Part shown: piece by piece, positions 52,052-61,391 of the stretch | Numbering within the stretch: the first letter of the stretch is position 1 | Layout: the number at the start of each line of letters is the position of its first letter | Origin: Candidatus Acidiflorens stordalenmirensis | GTDB taxonomy: Bacteria > Acidobacteriota > Terriglobia > Terriglobales > Acidobacteriaceae | Length of the DNA: 64,000 bases | Direction: 5' to 3' | NCBI GenBank assembly: GCA_003139995.1 | Contig: PLIC01000230.1 | Location: forward strand, 21,342 to 85,341 | The notes under the pieces: model-generated | What the model saw: the letters and a program-made list of their open reading frames with translations, nothing else | Databases searched by the model: none | What the model was told of the DNA's origin: nothing | Position numbers and translations under genes: made by a program

Positions 52052-52133
52052 GATCGGGTGATCTGGCGATCGGGTGATCGGATGTGCGCGCGGGGAAAGA
52101 TGACCCGATGGCCCGATGATCCGATCACCCGCT
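52052..52133. repeat. GATCGGGT octad palindrome
   Basis: The left arm (52052-52083) has eight-base units GATCGGGT, GATCTGGC, GATCGGGT, GATCGGAT. The right arm (52100-52133) is the inverse, GACCCGAT, GGCCCGAT, GATCCGAT, CACCCGCT. Together they can form a long hairpin between the glycosyltransferase and the HD-GYP gene. Confidence 0.8.
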
Positions 52134-52175
52134 GCTCGGTTGCACCAAACTAACTAACAACGGAACCGCGGGGCG

Positions 52176-53471
52176 ATGCTACGCTGGTACCGCTCTGGTT
52201 TCTCGCATGTACCTCCGCACGAGGCATTGCAGGGAACCAATCTCAAAAAGCTCTTACGAACCGTCGAAGCGCTGGCGGATTTGGGGCCCGAACTTACGGC
52301 GGACCGCGATTTCGGCCAAACCGCTCGCGCCATGCTGACCGCTGTGATGGAGGCGGCCGGCACGCGCGAGGCTGTGCTCTTTTCGTTCAGCGAACGGCCT
52401 TCCTTGCTGACCTCGGTCGATGCCCAGGGATTCGCGCTGCTGCCGGAACCCTCGCTGATTCCCCTGCTCCCCCGCCATGTGCACACCCTGACCGCAGCCG
52501 CCGGCCCGGTCGTGCTCAACAGTTCCACCTACGATGTCTTTCTGAGTTCGAACGGCAATGTCGCGCCCGAACTGTTCAAGTGCATTTGCCCGCTGAAAGT
52601 CCGGGGAAAGCTCGCCGGAGTGATCGCCCTCGGACGCCGGGAAGGCGATGCCGTGTACGAAGAAGATACGCTCGACGCCTTTGAAATGATCAGCCACTAT
52701 GTGGCGCTGGCCATTCAGAACCACACTTTAGGCCAGACGCTGGCACAGCGCGTTTCCGAAAACCTGCGGCTGCTGGCCTCGCTGCACGGGTTCTACGACA
52801 ACGCGCTCGAGGCTTTCGCCACCGCCATCGACGTCAAGCACGTCAACATTCACGGACACTCGTTGCGGGTGGGCCGCTACTCACAGGCAATCGGCGAAGC
52901 GCTGGGGATGGGCCCGAACGATGTTGCGTCACTCCGGTCGGCGGCCTATCTGCACGACATCGGCATGGTTGCCGTCGATAAGCGGCTAGTCGGAAAGGCT
53001 TCGAAGCTCGATGAGGAAGAGTCCCGCGAGATGCGGGACCACACTGTCGTTGGGCATCAGATCGTCAGCCACGTGCAGTTTCCCTGGCCGCAGATTCCGG
53101 AAATCGTGCGCTGGCACCATGAACGCCAGGACGGGTCGGGATACCCGGACGGCTTGCATGGCGACGAATTGCCGCAAGCGGTGCGCATCGTGGCCCTGGC
53201 CGAGACCTTCGACGCCATGACCAGCGAGCGTCCCTACCGCGAACGCATGTCGATCGGAACCGCGCTTCAGGAGTTGATCCGCATGACCCCGCAAAAATAC
53301 GATCCCCAGGCGCTGCAGGCCTTGCTGATCCAGGTGCGGCGGGATGCGGTCGGAACGAACCGCATTCCGATGCTTGATCCCGAGGTGATGAACCTTTCGG
53401 CTGTAGACGTGGACGAACTGGCGTCCACCTTGCAACACAAGATCAGCCAGGACAAACTTTTTCTCACCTGA
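52176..53471 (+). CDS. HD-GYP domain protein with N-terminal GAF-like domain
   Basis: 431 residues. The N-terminal 190 residues look like a GAF sensor (CPLKVRGKLAGVIALGRREG). The HD-GYP domain shows GHSLRVGRYSQAIGEALGM, AAYLHDIGMVAVDKRLV, HTVVGHQIVSH and RWHHERQDGSGYPDGLHGDELP. Such enzymes hydrolyse cyclic-di-GMP or cGAMP-type messengers. The catalytic HD and HHExxDGSGYP motifs are intact, so activity is expected. Signal unknown. Confidence 0.9.
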   Translation: MLRWYRSGFSHVPPHEALQGTNLKKLLRTVEALADLGPELTADRDFGQTARAMLTAVMEAAGTREAVLFSFSERPSLLTSVDAQGFALLPEPSLIPLLPRHVHTLTAAAGPVVLNSSTYDVFLSSNGNVAPELFKCICPLKVRGKLAGVIALGRREGDAVYEEDTLDAFEMISHYVALAIQNHTLGQTLAQRVSENLRLLASLHGFYDNALEAFATAIDVKHVNIHGHSLRVGRYSQAIGEALGMGPNDVASLRSAAYLHDIGMVAVDKRLVGKASKLDEEESREMRDHTVVGHQIVSHVQFPWPQIPEIVRWHHERQDGSGYPDGLHGDELPQAVRIVALAETFDAMTSERPYRERMSIGTALQELIRMTPQKYDPQALQALLIQVRRDAVGTNRIPMLDPEVMNLSAVDVDELASTLQHKISQDKLFLT

Positions 53472-53653
53472 GGCCGCGTTTCGCGCCGGTTGCGGTTGAC
53501 AATGCAATCCAGCAGATCCTGCAATTAATACGTTTTAATGAATCGTTTCACTAATACCTGGCCCGTTTCGAGAAAATGTGCTATATATCACTTCTGCCCT
53601 GGCAACGAGCCCGGGGGAGTGGTTCGATCCGGCGCGGAGGATAAGGAAATCAT

Positions 53654-54793
53654 ATGCTTGAGACCAAATTGACGGTGCCCTTTTACGGTCATGTCCGCCA
53701 GTATCACAACATCAAGGCGGAGATCGACGCCAACATCAAGGAAGTTCTGGAAAGCGGCCAGTATGTTCTGGGTCCGATGCTGAAGAGGTTCGAGGGGGAG
53801 TTGGCCCAGTTCCACGGGACCAAGTATGCCATTGGTGTGGGCAACGGAACCGACGCGCTGTGGCTAACCTTCAAGGCGTTGGGAATCGGTTCGGGCGACG
53901 AGTGCATCACGACGACCAACACCTTCTTTGCCACCGCGGAAGCCATCTGGTTCACGGGAGCAAGCGTCGTGTTTGTCGATTCCGATCCCCGCACGAACTG
54001 CATCGATCCCACCAAGATCGAGGCGGCGATCACGCCCCGCACCAAACTGCTGGTGCCGGTCCACCTGTACGGCCAGTGCGCCGACATGAAGGCCATCCGC
54101 AAGATCGCCGACAAGCATAATCTCAAGGTGGTCGAGGATAACGCGCAGGCCATCTGCGGGCGCGGCGACGGCTTCAGAATCGGAGAACTCAGCAACGCTG
54201 TCACCATCAGCTTCATCATTCAGAAGAACCTGGGAACGTTCGGCGACGGCGGCGCCATTGTTACCAACAACGCTGAGATCGACCGCATCGCGCGCAAGCT
54301 GCGCAACCACGGCTCGGAGAAACGCTCCTGCCACAGCATGGGATACAACAGCCGGCTCGACGATCTGCATGCGGGAATCCTCAGCGCCAAGCTGAAGCAC
54401 ATCACGGAATGGAGCGAGCAGCGCAGGAAGTGGGCGGCGCGCTACACGAAGGGCCTGGCGGGCGCCAAGAACATCACGTTGCCTTACGAGACTCCCGGCT
54501 ACTATCACGTGTATCACCTGTACGTGATCGAGACCAAGCAGGCGAAGCATCGCGATCCACTGCTCCAGTTCCTGAACGACGTCGGGATCGACGCCAAGTG
54601 CCACTATCCGATTGCGATCCACCAGCAGGAAGGATATCCGTGGGGTCATGGGGCGCGCATCTCCGGTCCAGTGCCGAATTCGGAGCGCAATGCCGCTTGC
54701 TGCGTTTCGCTGCCGATGTTCCCCGAACTGACGGATGAGCAAGTGGATTACACCGTCGACAAGGTCCTGGAGTGGAACAGGAGCGCGCAATGA
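53654..54793 (+). CDS. DegT/DnrJ/EryC1/StrS-family sugar aminotransferase
   Basis: 379-residue PLP enzyme, fold type I. Motifs: FEGELAQFHGTKYAIGVGNGTDALWL split over 53785-53870, ITTTNTFFATAEAI, DSDPRTNCIDP, VVEDNAQAICG, and the PLP lysine in SFIIQKNLGTFGDGGAIV. These enzymes transaminate nucleotide-linked keto-sugars, and the next gene encodes a dehydrogenase that commonly makes the keto-sugar. The pair may make an amino sugar for surface glycans. Ribosome site GGAGGATAAGGA is before the ATG. Confidence 0.9.
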   Translation: MLETKLTVPFYGHVRQYHNIKAEIDANIKEVLESGQYVLGPMLKRFEGELAQFHGTKYAIGVGNGTDALWLTFKALGIGSGDECITTTNTFFATAEAIWFTGASVVFVDSDPRTNCIDPTKIEAAITPRTKLLVPVHLYGQCADMKAIRKIADKHNLKVVEDNAQAICGRGDGFRIGELSNAVTISFIIQKNLGTFGDGGAIVTNNAEIDRIARKLRNHGSEKRSCHSMGYNSRLDDLHAGILSAKLKHITEWSEQRRKWAARYTKGLAGAKNITLPYETPGYYHVYHLYVIETKQAKHRDPLLQFLNDVGIDAKCHYPIAIHQQEGYPWGHGARISGPVPNSERNAACCVSLPMFPELTDEQVDYTVDKVLEWNRSAQ

Positions 54794-55872
54794 GCGCAAC
54801 AAGAACGAGCGGTAAATATCGGGTGCTGGTCGTGGGCATGGGTAAGCGCGGAATGCACCATGCCCAAGCCTTTCAGGCGAACGGCCGGTTCGAAGTGGCC
54901 GGTGTCTGCGACATCGACCCAGCCCGTCTGGACGCGGCCGCGGCCAAGTTCGGCGCAGCCAAGGGCACGGACGCGCTCCAGGTCGCTTCCGCTGTGAAGC
55001 CCGATGTCTTCTGCTTCTGCACTCTTCCGAACCTCCGTAGCGAGATGATTCGCGCCGGCATCAGGAGCGGCGCGCGCCTGATTGCTTTTGAAAAGCCGGT
55101 GGCGCTGAACACGCGCGAAGGCTTTCTGGTCAGGAAGCTGCTGGCGGAGAGCGGCGCCAAGGCCGTGGTCAGCCATCAGCATCGCTACGGCGAGCATTAC
55201 CGCAAGGTGAAGGAAATCGTTGCCAGCGGCGTGCTCGGGCGCGTCCACACCGTTTACGGCACAGCCTCAGGCTGGATGACGCACATGATTTCGCACCTTA
55301 TCGACTACATGCGCTGGTACAACGGCGAATCGCCGGCGCAGTGGGTGATGGGACAGGCGGCAGGACGCGTGAAGCTGGCCGACCTGCATCCTTCACCCGA
55401 CTACATCGGGGGCTTCATCCAGTTTGCCAACGGAGTGCGCGGAATCGTCGAGTGTGGCGCCGGCGCTCCGGATGTTCCTGAGGTCGATTATTGGTGGCGC
55501 AAGTGCCGCATCGGCGCACAGGGCACCGAGGGATTCGCTGAGGTCCTGACTGGCGGCGGCTGGCGAGCGGTGACCAAGGCGGGCGCTTCCTCGGGCGGCG
55601 GCTGCATGAACTACGACTTGGATATGCCGCCGTATATTCAGGAAGTGGCCGACTGGCTGGATGACGACCGCAAAGTGCACTCGTGCAATTTCGAAAGCGC
55701 GTATGCAGGTTTTGAAATCACGATGGCGCTCTGCCGCTCAGCCGTTAACGGAGGGCAGGTGGCCCTGCCGCTCACGGATGCCGCCGATGAGATCGAGCTG
55801 CTGAAGGCGCATCTAGCGGACCGCAAGGTCCTGCTTTCCACGCCGGTAAACGCCAAGGAATACGGGCAGTAA
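54790..55872 (+). CDS. Gfo/Idh/MocA-family NAD(P)-dependent oxidoreductase
   Basis: 360 residues. The nucleotide-binding site VLVVGMGKRGMHHAQAF lies at the N-terminus, then VCDIDPARLDAA, CTLPNLRSEMIRAGI and the catalytic-region EKPVALNTREGF. A C-terminal alpha/beta domain (about 130-340) binds the sugar. It starts at ATG 54790, overlapping the stop of the aminotransferase by four bases (ATGA), so translation is probably coupled. The substrate is likely a nucleotide sugar, by context. Confidence 0.87.
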   Translation: MSATRTSGKYRVLVVGMGKRGMHHAQAFQANGRFEVAGVCDIDPARLDAAAAKFGAAKGTDALQVASAVKPDVFCFCTLPNLRSEMIRAGIRSGARLIAFEKPVALNTREGFLVRKLLAESGAKAVVSHQHRYGEHYRKVKEIVASGVLGRVHTVYGTASGWMTHMISHLIDYMRWYNGESPAQWVMGQAAGRVKLADLHPSPDYIGGFIQFANGVRGIVECGAGAPDVPEVDYWWRKCRIGAQGTEGFAEVLTGGGWRAVTKAGASSGGGCMNYDLDMPPYIQEVADWLDDDRKVHSCNFESAYAGFEITMALCRSAVNGGQVALPLTDAADEIELLKAHLADRKVLLSTPVNAKEYGQ

Positions 55873-56162
55873 GAAGTCCCACCGCTGACCCGTGGGATCC
55901 CAGGCAGGATTGGCTTTGCGGTGAGCGTGCGCGTGAATCTAGCTCTGCGTGCAGATATCGCCAGCGAATTCCTCATCAAGAAACGCCCCCAGCGAGCTAA
56001 ATTCTCCTCGGTGTAAAATCGCAGCTTAGTTCTCTCGTGCCTCGTCTTGTTCCTCGACCACGATGTAAACTTGGGGCGGTTGGCGCGCTTGTATCTATGT
56101 GGCGCGGATTTCATCTAATTTCGAGACTGGATGAAGCAAGCCGATTTGCGAGGTGAGAATTG

Positions 56163-58241
56163 ATGGCAGTCAGCAACCAGTCCGTCGCCACCGGTGCACA
56201 GCTCGATCAGTTGTGTATCAATACGATTCGCACTCTTTCGATAGACGCGGTGCAGAAGGCGAACTCGGGCCACCCGGGGGCGCCGATGGGGTTGGCTCCG
56301 GTCGCCTACTGTCTGTGGCAGCAATTTCTGCGCTATGACCCGGCAGATCCGCTCTGGCCGAATCGCGACCGCTTCGTTCTCTCCAATGGACACGCCTCCA
56401 TGCTGTTGTATTCGCTGCTGCACCTAGCGGGCGTGCAAGAAGTAACTCCCGAAGGCGAAATTCTTTCGACGCCTGCCGTGTCGCTCGACGAGATCAAGAA
56501 TTTCCGGCAACTGGGCAGCAAAACGCCGGGGCATCCCGAATACGGCTTGACCTCCGGGGTCGAGAGCACTACCGGCCCGCTTGGTCAGGGCGTCGCCAAC
56601 AGCGTGGGCATGGCGATCGCCGAGCGCTGGCTGGCGGAGCATTTCAACCGTCCGGAATTCGAATTGTTCAACTACAACGTGTGGGCAGTATGCGGCGACG
56701 GCGACATGATGGAAGGAATTTCCTCGGAAGCCGCGTCGATCGGGGGGCATCTGAAGCTTTCGAACCTGTGCTGGATTTACGACAACAACCACATCACGAT
56801 CGAGGGCAATACCGTTCTTGCCTTCGACGAAAATGTGGCCACCCGGTTCGCAGCCTATGGCTGGGATGTCCAGCACGTCCTTGATGCGAACGATCTGGTT
56901 GCGTTGGCCAGCGCTTACAGTCACGCGCTCAGCGTGAAGGATCGTCCGAAATTAATCATCGTCGACAGCCATATCGGTTTCGGCTCGCCCCACCGGCAGG
57001 ACACAAAAGAAGCGCACGGCGAGCCGCTCGGCGAAGAAGAAGTCAAACTAACGAAGCGCGCTTACGGCTGGCCGGAAGACGCTAAGTTCCTCGTCCCGGA
57101 TGGAGTGCGCGAAAACTTCCGCGACGTCATGGGCAAGCGCGGACGGCAATTGACTGGGCAGTGGAACGCGATGTTCCACGAGTACAGCAAGCAGTATCCC
57201 GACTGTGCGATTCAACTCGGACGCATGCAGCGTCAGCAGCCTCCCGACGGATGGGACAAGGATCTCCCCACATTTGCGCCCGATGCCAAGGGACTTGCAA
57301 CCCGCGAATCGTCCTCCAAGGTTCTCAACGCCATTGCCAAGAACGATCCCTGGCTCATGGGCGGCTCGGCCGACTTGTATCCATCGACCAAGACGCGGCT
57401 CACCTTCGACAGCGCGGGCGATTTCGAAGCCGGGAATTACAACGCGCGAAATTTCCACTTCGGCATTCGCGAGCATGCGATGGGCGCGATCGTAAACGGG
57501 ATGTCGCTGTCGAAAATCCGCGCCTACGGTTCGACGTTCCTGATTTTCAGCGACTACATGAAGATGCCGATCCGCCTCTCGGCCCTCATGGAAATTCCCG
57601 CGATCTGGATCTTCTCCCACGATTCCATCGGCGTCGGCGAAGACGGACCGACCCACCAGCCAATCGAGCAACTGATAACGCTGCGCGCAGTTCCCGGACT
57701 CATGACGCTGCGCCCCGCCGACGCGAACGAGGTCGTCGAGGCGTGGAAAATCATCATGAAGCTGCAGAAGGAACCGGTGGCGCTCGTCCTGACGCGGCAG
57801 GCTGTGCCGACCTTCGATCGAACGAAATACCGGTCAGCCGCAGGCGTGGCTCGCGGCGCCTACACCCTGGCCGACGCGGAAGGTAGCAAGCCACAGGTCA
57901 TCCTGATGGCCACCGGCAGCGAGGTCTATCTCTGCATCGACGCCTACGAGAAACTGAAAGCGGAAGGCATCCGGGCGCGCGTCGTCAGCATGCCTTCGTG
58001 GGACTTGTTCGACCATCAGGACCAGAGTTATCGCGATGAGGTGCTTCCGCCCGACATCACCGCACGGGTCGCAGTCGAGCAGGCTTCGACCTTTGGCTGG
58101 GCGCAATATGCGGGGCCGAAGGGACGCATCATCGGCATGAGGACTTTCGGAGCGTCTGCGCCGCTCAAGGATTTGCAAAAGAAGTTCGGCTTCACTTCCG
58201 ATGCCGTCGCCCAAGCAGCACGCGAACTGCTGGGGAAGTAA
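56163..58241 (+). CDS. tkt: Transketolase
   Basis: 692-residue thiamine-diphosphate enzyme. The N-terminal part has ANSGHPGAPMGLAPVAYCLW, FVLSNGHASMLLYSLLHL, GPLGQGVANSVGMAIAERW and the GDG motif VCGDGDMMEGISSEAASIGG. The central Pyr domain has NFHFGIREHAMGAIVNGMSL and HDSIGVGEDGPTHQPIEQL. The C-terminal domain follows. Start ATG 56163, about six bases after AGGTGAG. The 290-base gap upstream holds no gene; a TAAAAT box lies at about 56015. Confidence 0.97.
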   Translation: MAVSNQSVATGAQLDQLCINTIRTLSIDAVQKANSGHPGAPMGLAPVAYCLWQQFLRYDPADPLWPNRDRFVLSNGHASMLLYSLLHLAGVQEVTPEGEILSTPAVSLDEIKNFRQLGSKTPGHPEYGLTSGVESTTGPLGQGVANSVGMAIAERWLAEHFNRPEFELFNYNVWAVCGDGDMMEGISSEAASIGGHLKLSNLCWIYDNNHITIEGNTVLAFDENVATRFAAYGWDVQHVLDANDLVALASAYSHALSVKDRPKLIIVDSHIGFGSPHRQDTKEAHGEPLGEEEVKLTKRAYGWPEDAKFLVPDGVRENFRDVMGKRGRQLTGQWNAMFHEYSKQYPDCAIQLGRMQRQQPPDGWDKDLPTFAPDAKGLATRESSSKVLNAIAKNDPWLMGGSADLYPSTKTRLTFDSAGDFEAGNYNARNFHFGIREHAMGAIVNGMSLSKIRAYGSTFLIFSDYMKMPIRLSALMEIPAIWIFSHDSIGVGEDGPTHQPIEQLITLRAVPGLMTLRPADANEVVEAWKIIMKLQKEPVALVLTRQAVPTFDRTKYRSAAGVARGAYTLADAEGSKPQVILMATGSEVYLCIDAYEKLKAEGIRARVVSMPSWDLFDHQDQSYRDEVLPPDITARVAVEQASTFGWAQYAGPKGRIIGMRTFGASAPLKDLQKKFGFTSDAVAQAARELLGK

Positions 58242-58247
58242 CGATGT

Positions 58248-58275
58248 GTAGAGACGGGGCTTGCCGCATCTCTAC
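58248..58275. repeat. GTAGAGACGGGG palindrome between tkt and tal
   Basis: Seven-base outer arms GTAGAGA (58248-58254) and TCTCTAC (58269-58275) with an imperfect inner stem. It starts six bases after the tkt stop. Confidence 0.75.
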
Positions 58276-58295
58276 GAAGAATTTAGGAGATGGTT

Positions 58296-59450
58296 ATGAA
58301 TCCAGTGGGCACGCTTGAGACCGCAAAAGCCGCAAATCCTCTCATCCAGCTTCAGACTTTCGGCCAGTCGATCTGGCTCGACTACATTCGCCGCGACCTG
58401 CTGAAGGGCGGTGAGCTGCAGCGCCTGATCGCGGAAGACGGCGTACGCGGTATGACTTCGAATCCCTCGATTTTCGAGAAGGCCATTGCGGGCGGCCAGT
58501 ATCAGGATTTTCTGGACTCGCTCGCTGGCCGGGCCGGCCTCAACGCCAAGGGCCGCTACGAACTGCTGGCGATCCGCGACATTCAGGACGCGGCCGACCT
58601 CCTCGGCCCCGTGTACCACAGCACGAAGAAGCGCGACGGCTACGTGAGCCTTGAAGTATCCCCCTATCTGGCGCATGACACTAACAGCACCATCGACGAG
58701 GCACGGCGGCTTTGGAAAAGCGTGGCCCGCCAAAACTTGATGATTAAAGTGCCGGGCACAGCCGAAGGCATACCGGCGTTTCGCCAGCTCATCAGCGAGG
58801 GCATCAACGTCAACGTGACGCTGCTTTTCGCGCAAGCAGTGTATGAGGAAGTCGCCGCGGCGTTCATCGACGGAGTCGAGAAGTTCGCGGCGAGCGGCGG
58901 CGACGTGAGTAAGTTAGCCAGCGTGGCCAGCTTCTTCATCAGCCGCATCGATTCGCTGGTCGATTCGTTGGTTGGCGACCAACTGAAGAAAGAAACGGAC
59001 GCGGCCCGCAAGGCGAAATTGCAGGGGATTCTGGGAAAAGTCGCGATCGCGAACGGCAAGCTGACCTACGAAGCCTACCAGCGAATCTTCTCTACTCCGC
59101 GCTGGAAAGCGTTGGCCGCCAAGGGCGCGCAAACGCAGCGTGTGTTATGGGCAAGCACCAGCACGAAGAATCCGAATTATCGCGACGTGCTCTACATCGA
59201 GGAATTGATTGGGCCGGACACCGTCAACACCGTTCCTCCGGCAACTCTCGATGCCTTCCGCGATCACGGCAAGCCGCGCCAGAGTTTGACCGAAGACCTG
59301 GACGGCGCGCGGAAAACCATGGCCGATCTCGCCGGCGTTGGCATCGTCATGAAAGACGTGACCGATAAGCTGACCGCCGACGGCGTGAAACTATTTGCCG
59401 ACGCCTTCGACACCCTGTTGGCCGCGGTCGAAAAGAGTACGAAGCGATGA
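58296..59450 (+). CDS. tal: Transaldolase
   Basis: 384 residues. LIQLQTFGQSIWLDYIRRDLL at the start, GVRGMTSNPSIFEKAI, YVSLEVSPYLA, the Schiff-base lysine in LMIKVPGTAEG and NVNVTLLFAQAVYEEV. It interconverts sedoheptulose-7-P and glyceraldehyde-3-P. ATG 58296 is preferred, with AGGAG at 58285-58289; the ATG at 58290 sits too close to that ribosome site. The stop overlaps the pgi start (ATGA). In many bacteria this long transaldolase form is fused to pgi; here the two are separate. Confidence 0.95.
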   Translation: MNPVGTLETAKAANPLIQLQTFGQSIWLDYIRRDLLKGGELQRLIAEDGVRGMTSNPSIFEKAIAGGQYQDFLDSLAGRAGLNAKGRYELLAIRDIQDAADLLGPVYHSTKKRDGYVSLEVSPYLAHDTNSTIDEARRLWKSVARQNLMIKVPGTAEGIPAFRQLISEGINVNVTLLFAQAVYEEVAAAFIDGVEKFAASGGDVSKLASVASFFISRIDSLVDSLVGDQLKKETDAARKAKLQGILGKVAIANGKLTYEAYQRIFSTPRWKALAAKGAQTQRVLWASTSTKNPNYRDVLYIEELIGPDTVNTVPPATLDAFRDHGKPRQSLTEDLDGARKTMADLAGVGIVMKDVTDKLTADGVKLFADAFDTLLAAVEKSTKR

Positions 59451-61198
59451 GCACGCCACAGATCAATCCCGAAGTCAATCCACAGACCGCATCGCTTCCG
59501 GCCGATCTCGATGCGGCGTTAAAAAAAAACCTTAATGACTGGCGAGCGTCTGGAAAAGTAAGACGGCTCTGGCAGCAGGACGCCTCCCTCTGGACCGGCG
59601 AAGACGAGGCCAAGTGGCTCGGCTGGCTCGGCATCACGGACGAACAACTCGCCGGCGCCACCAAACTGAACGAGATCGCGGACGAGATCAGAAGCGCCGG
59701 ATTCTCCGATATTCTGTTGCTCGGCATGGGCGGATCCAGCCTATGCCCGGAAGTGCTGGCGCTGACCTTCGCGCAAACCCCGGGCTTCCCGCGCCTGCAC
59801 ATACTCGACTCGACCGACCCGGCGCAGATCCGGAGCGTCGAGAAAAAGATCGACCTCGCCAAGACGCTGTTCACCGTTTCCAGCAAATCGGGCAGCACAC
59901 TCGAGCCCAACATCTACAAGCAATACTTCTTCGAGCGCGTGCAGCAGACCGTCGGTGCGGACAAGGCGGGCAGCCGCTTTATCGCGATCACCGATCCTGG
60001 ATCGAAGATGCAGCAGGTCGCCGAGCGCGACCGATTCCGCCACATTTTCTACGGCCTGCCGTCGATCGGCGGACGCTACTCCGCGCTCTCGAATTTCGGC
60101 ATGGTTCCCGCTGCCGCGATGGGCCTCGACGCCGGCAAGTTCCTCCAGCGCACAAAAGAAATGGTCGAAGCCTGCAAGCCGTCTACTCCCGTAGAACAGA
60201 ATCCGGGAGTGATGCTCGGCCTGATCATGGGAACCGCCGCGAAACTTGGCCGCGACAAAATCACTCTCATCACCTCGCCCGGAATTGCCGACCTGGGCGC
60301 GTGGCTTGAGCAGTTGATCGCGGAATCCACCGGCAAACTCGGCAAGGGCATCATCCCGGTCGATCGCGAAGAACTTGGAGCACCACCCATATATGGAAAC
60401 GACCGCATCTTCGCCTGCCTTCGGTTGGAGAGCGCGCCCGACGCGGCCCAGGACGCCGGGGTCGCCGCGCTGGAGAAAGCCGGAAATCCTGTAGTGCGCA
60501 TCACCGTGTCCGACACCTACAGCCTCGGACAGGAATTCTTCCGCTGGGAAATCGCGACTGCGGTCGCGGGCTCGATCCTCGGGATCAACCCGTTCAATCA
60601 GCCCGACGTCGAAGCGAGCAAAATCGTAACCAAACAACTCACCTCTGAGTACGAAAGCACGGGGTCGCTTCCTCCCGAAAAACCGATACTCGAAGAAGCA
60701 GGATTCAAGCTCTTCACTGACGAGAAGAATGCCGCCGATCTGGCAAGAGCCGCAGGGGCTGGCTCCGACGGCCTGCTGAAGAACTATCTGCGCGCGCATC
60801 TGGCGCGTCTTGGCGCCGGCGACTACTTTGCCGTGCTTGGTTATGTGGAAATGAATGTGGAGAATGAATCTCTGCTGCAAAGCCTGCGCATGACCGTACG
60901 CGATCGCAAACGCGTGGTGACGTGCCTCGGCTTCGGGCCGCGATTTTTGCACTCCACGGGACAAGCTTATAAAGGCGGCCCCAACAGCGGCGTCTTCCTG
61001 CAGATCACGTGCGACGATGCCAACGACCTGCCGGTTCCCGGACAGAAATACACTTTCGGAGTGGTGAAGGCGGCGCAGGCTCGGGGCGATTTCCAGGTTC
61101 TGGCCGATCGCAAGCGCCGGGCGCTGCGCGTACACCTCGGCAGCGATGTGAAAACGGGACTCGGCAAACTCGCGGAACTGGTAAAACAGATTTTGTGA
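59447..61198 (+). CDS. pgi: Glucose-6-phosphate isomerase (partner of the split Tal-Pgi fusion)
   Basis: 583 residues with two SIS subdomains: ILLLGMGGSSLCPEVLAL, LDSTDPAQIRSVEKKIDL, TLFTVSSKSGSTLEPNIYKQ, then RYSALSNFGMVPAAAMG and the C-terminal half with EFFRWEIATAVAGSILGINPFNQPDV (split over 60533-60610) and ITCDDANDLPVPG. It matches the isomerase half of the bifunctional transaldolase/phosphoglucose isomerase rather than the classical Pgi. Overlap of four bases with tal suggests coupled translation. Confidence 0.9.
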   Translation: MSTPQINPEVNPQTASLPADLDAALKKNLNDWRASGKVRRLWQQDASLWTGEDEAKWLGWLGITDEQLAGATKLNEIADEIRSAGFSDILLLGMGGSSLCPEVLALTFAQTPGFPRLHILDSTDPAQIRSVEKKIDLAKTLFTVSSKSGSTLEPNIYKQYFFERVQQTVGADKAGSRFIAITDPGSKMQQVAERDRFRHIFYGLPSIGGRYSALSNFGMVPAAAMGLDAGKFLQRTKEMVEACKPSTPVEQNPGVMLGLIMGTAAKLGRDKITLITSPGIADLGAWLEQLIAESTGKLGKGIIPVDREELGAPPIYGNDRIFACLRLESAPDAAQDAGVAALEKAGNPVVRITVSDTYSLGQEFFRWEIATAVAGSILGINPFNQPDVEASKIVTKQLTSEYESTGSLPPEKPILEEAGFKLFTDEKNAADLARAAGAGSDGLLKNYLRAHLARLGAGDYFAVLGYVEMNVENESLLQSLRMTVRDRKRVVTCLGFGPRFLHSTGQAYKGGPNSGVFLQITCDDANDLPVPGQKYTFGVVKAAQARGDFQVLADRKRRALRVHLGSDVKTGLGKLAELVKQIL

Positions 61199-61218
61199 GT
61201 TGAACTTGTTTTGAAGGG

Positions 61219-61337
61219 GCGCGGCTTTAGCCGCGCCGTAAGTGCTACAAGATCAATGGCGGCTTTAGCCGCTGCGGCCCTCAGCGGCTAAAGCCGCATG
61301 TTTGGCTAGTTTTAACGGCATGGCTGAAGCCATGCCC
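61219..61337. repeat. GCGGCTAAAGCCGC palindromes between pgi and gnd
   Basis: Three palindromes lie in a row: GGCGCGGCTTTAGCCGCGCC (61219-61238), an inverted pair GCGGCTTTAGCCGCT/AGCGGCTAAAGCCGC (61259-61273 with 61283-61297) and GGCATGGCTGAAGCCATGCC (61318-61337). These are dispersed repeats of a type frequent in intergenic regions. Confidence 0.8.
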
Positions 61338-61391
61338 TTTCAAAGTTATTAGGGAACGAACTGAATCAGGGATCCCCTAAAGGAGCTTGCA

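Noticed and set aside
59741..61135. Minus-strand frame (464 codons) inside pgi
   Set aside because: Antisense shadow of an isomerase with intact SIS motifs.
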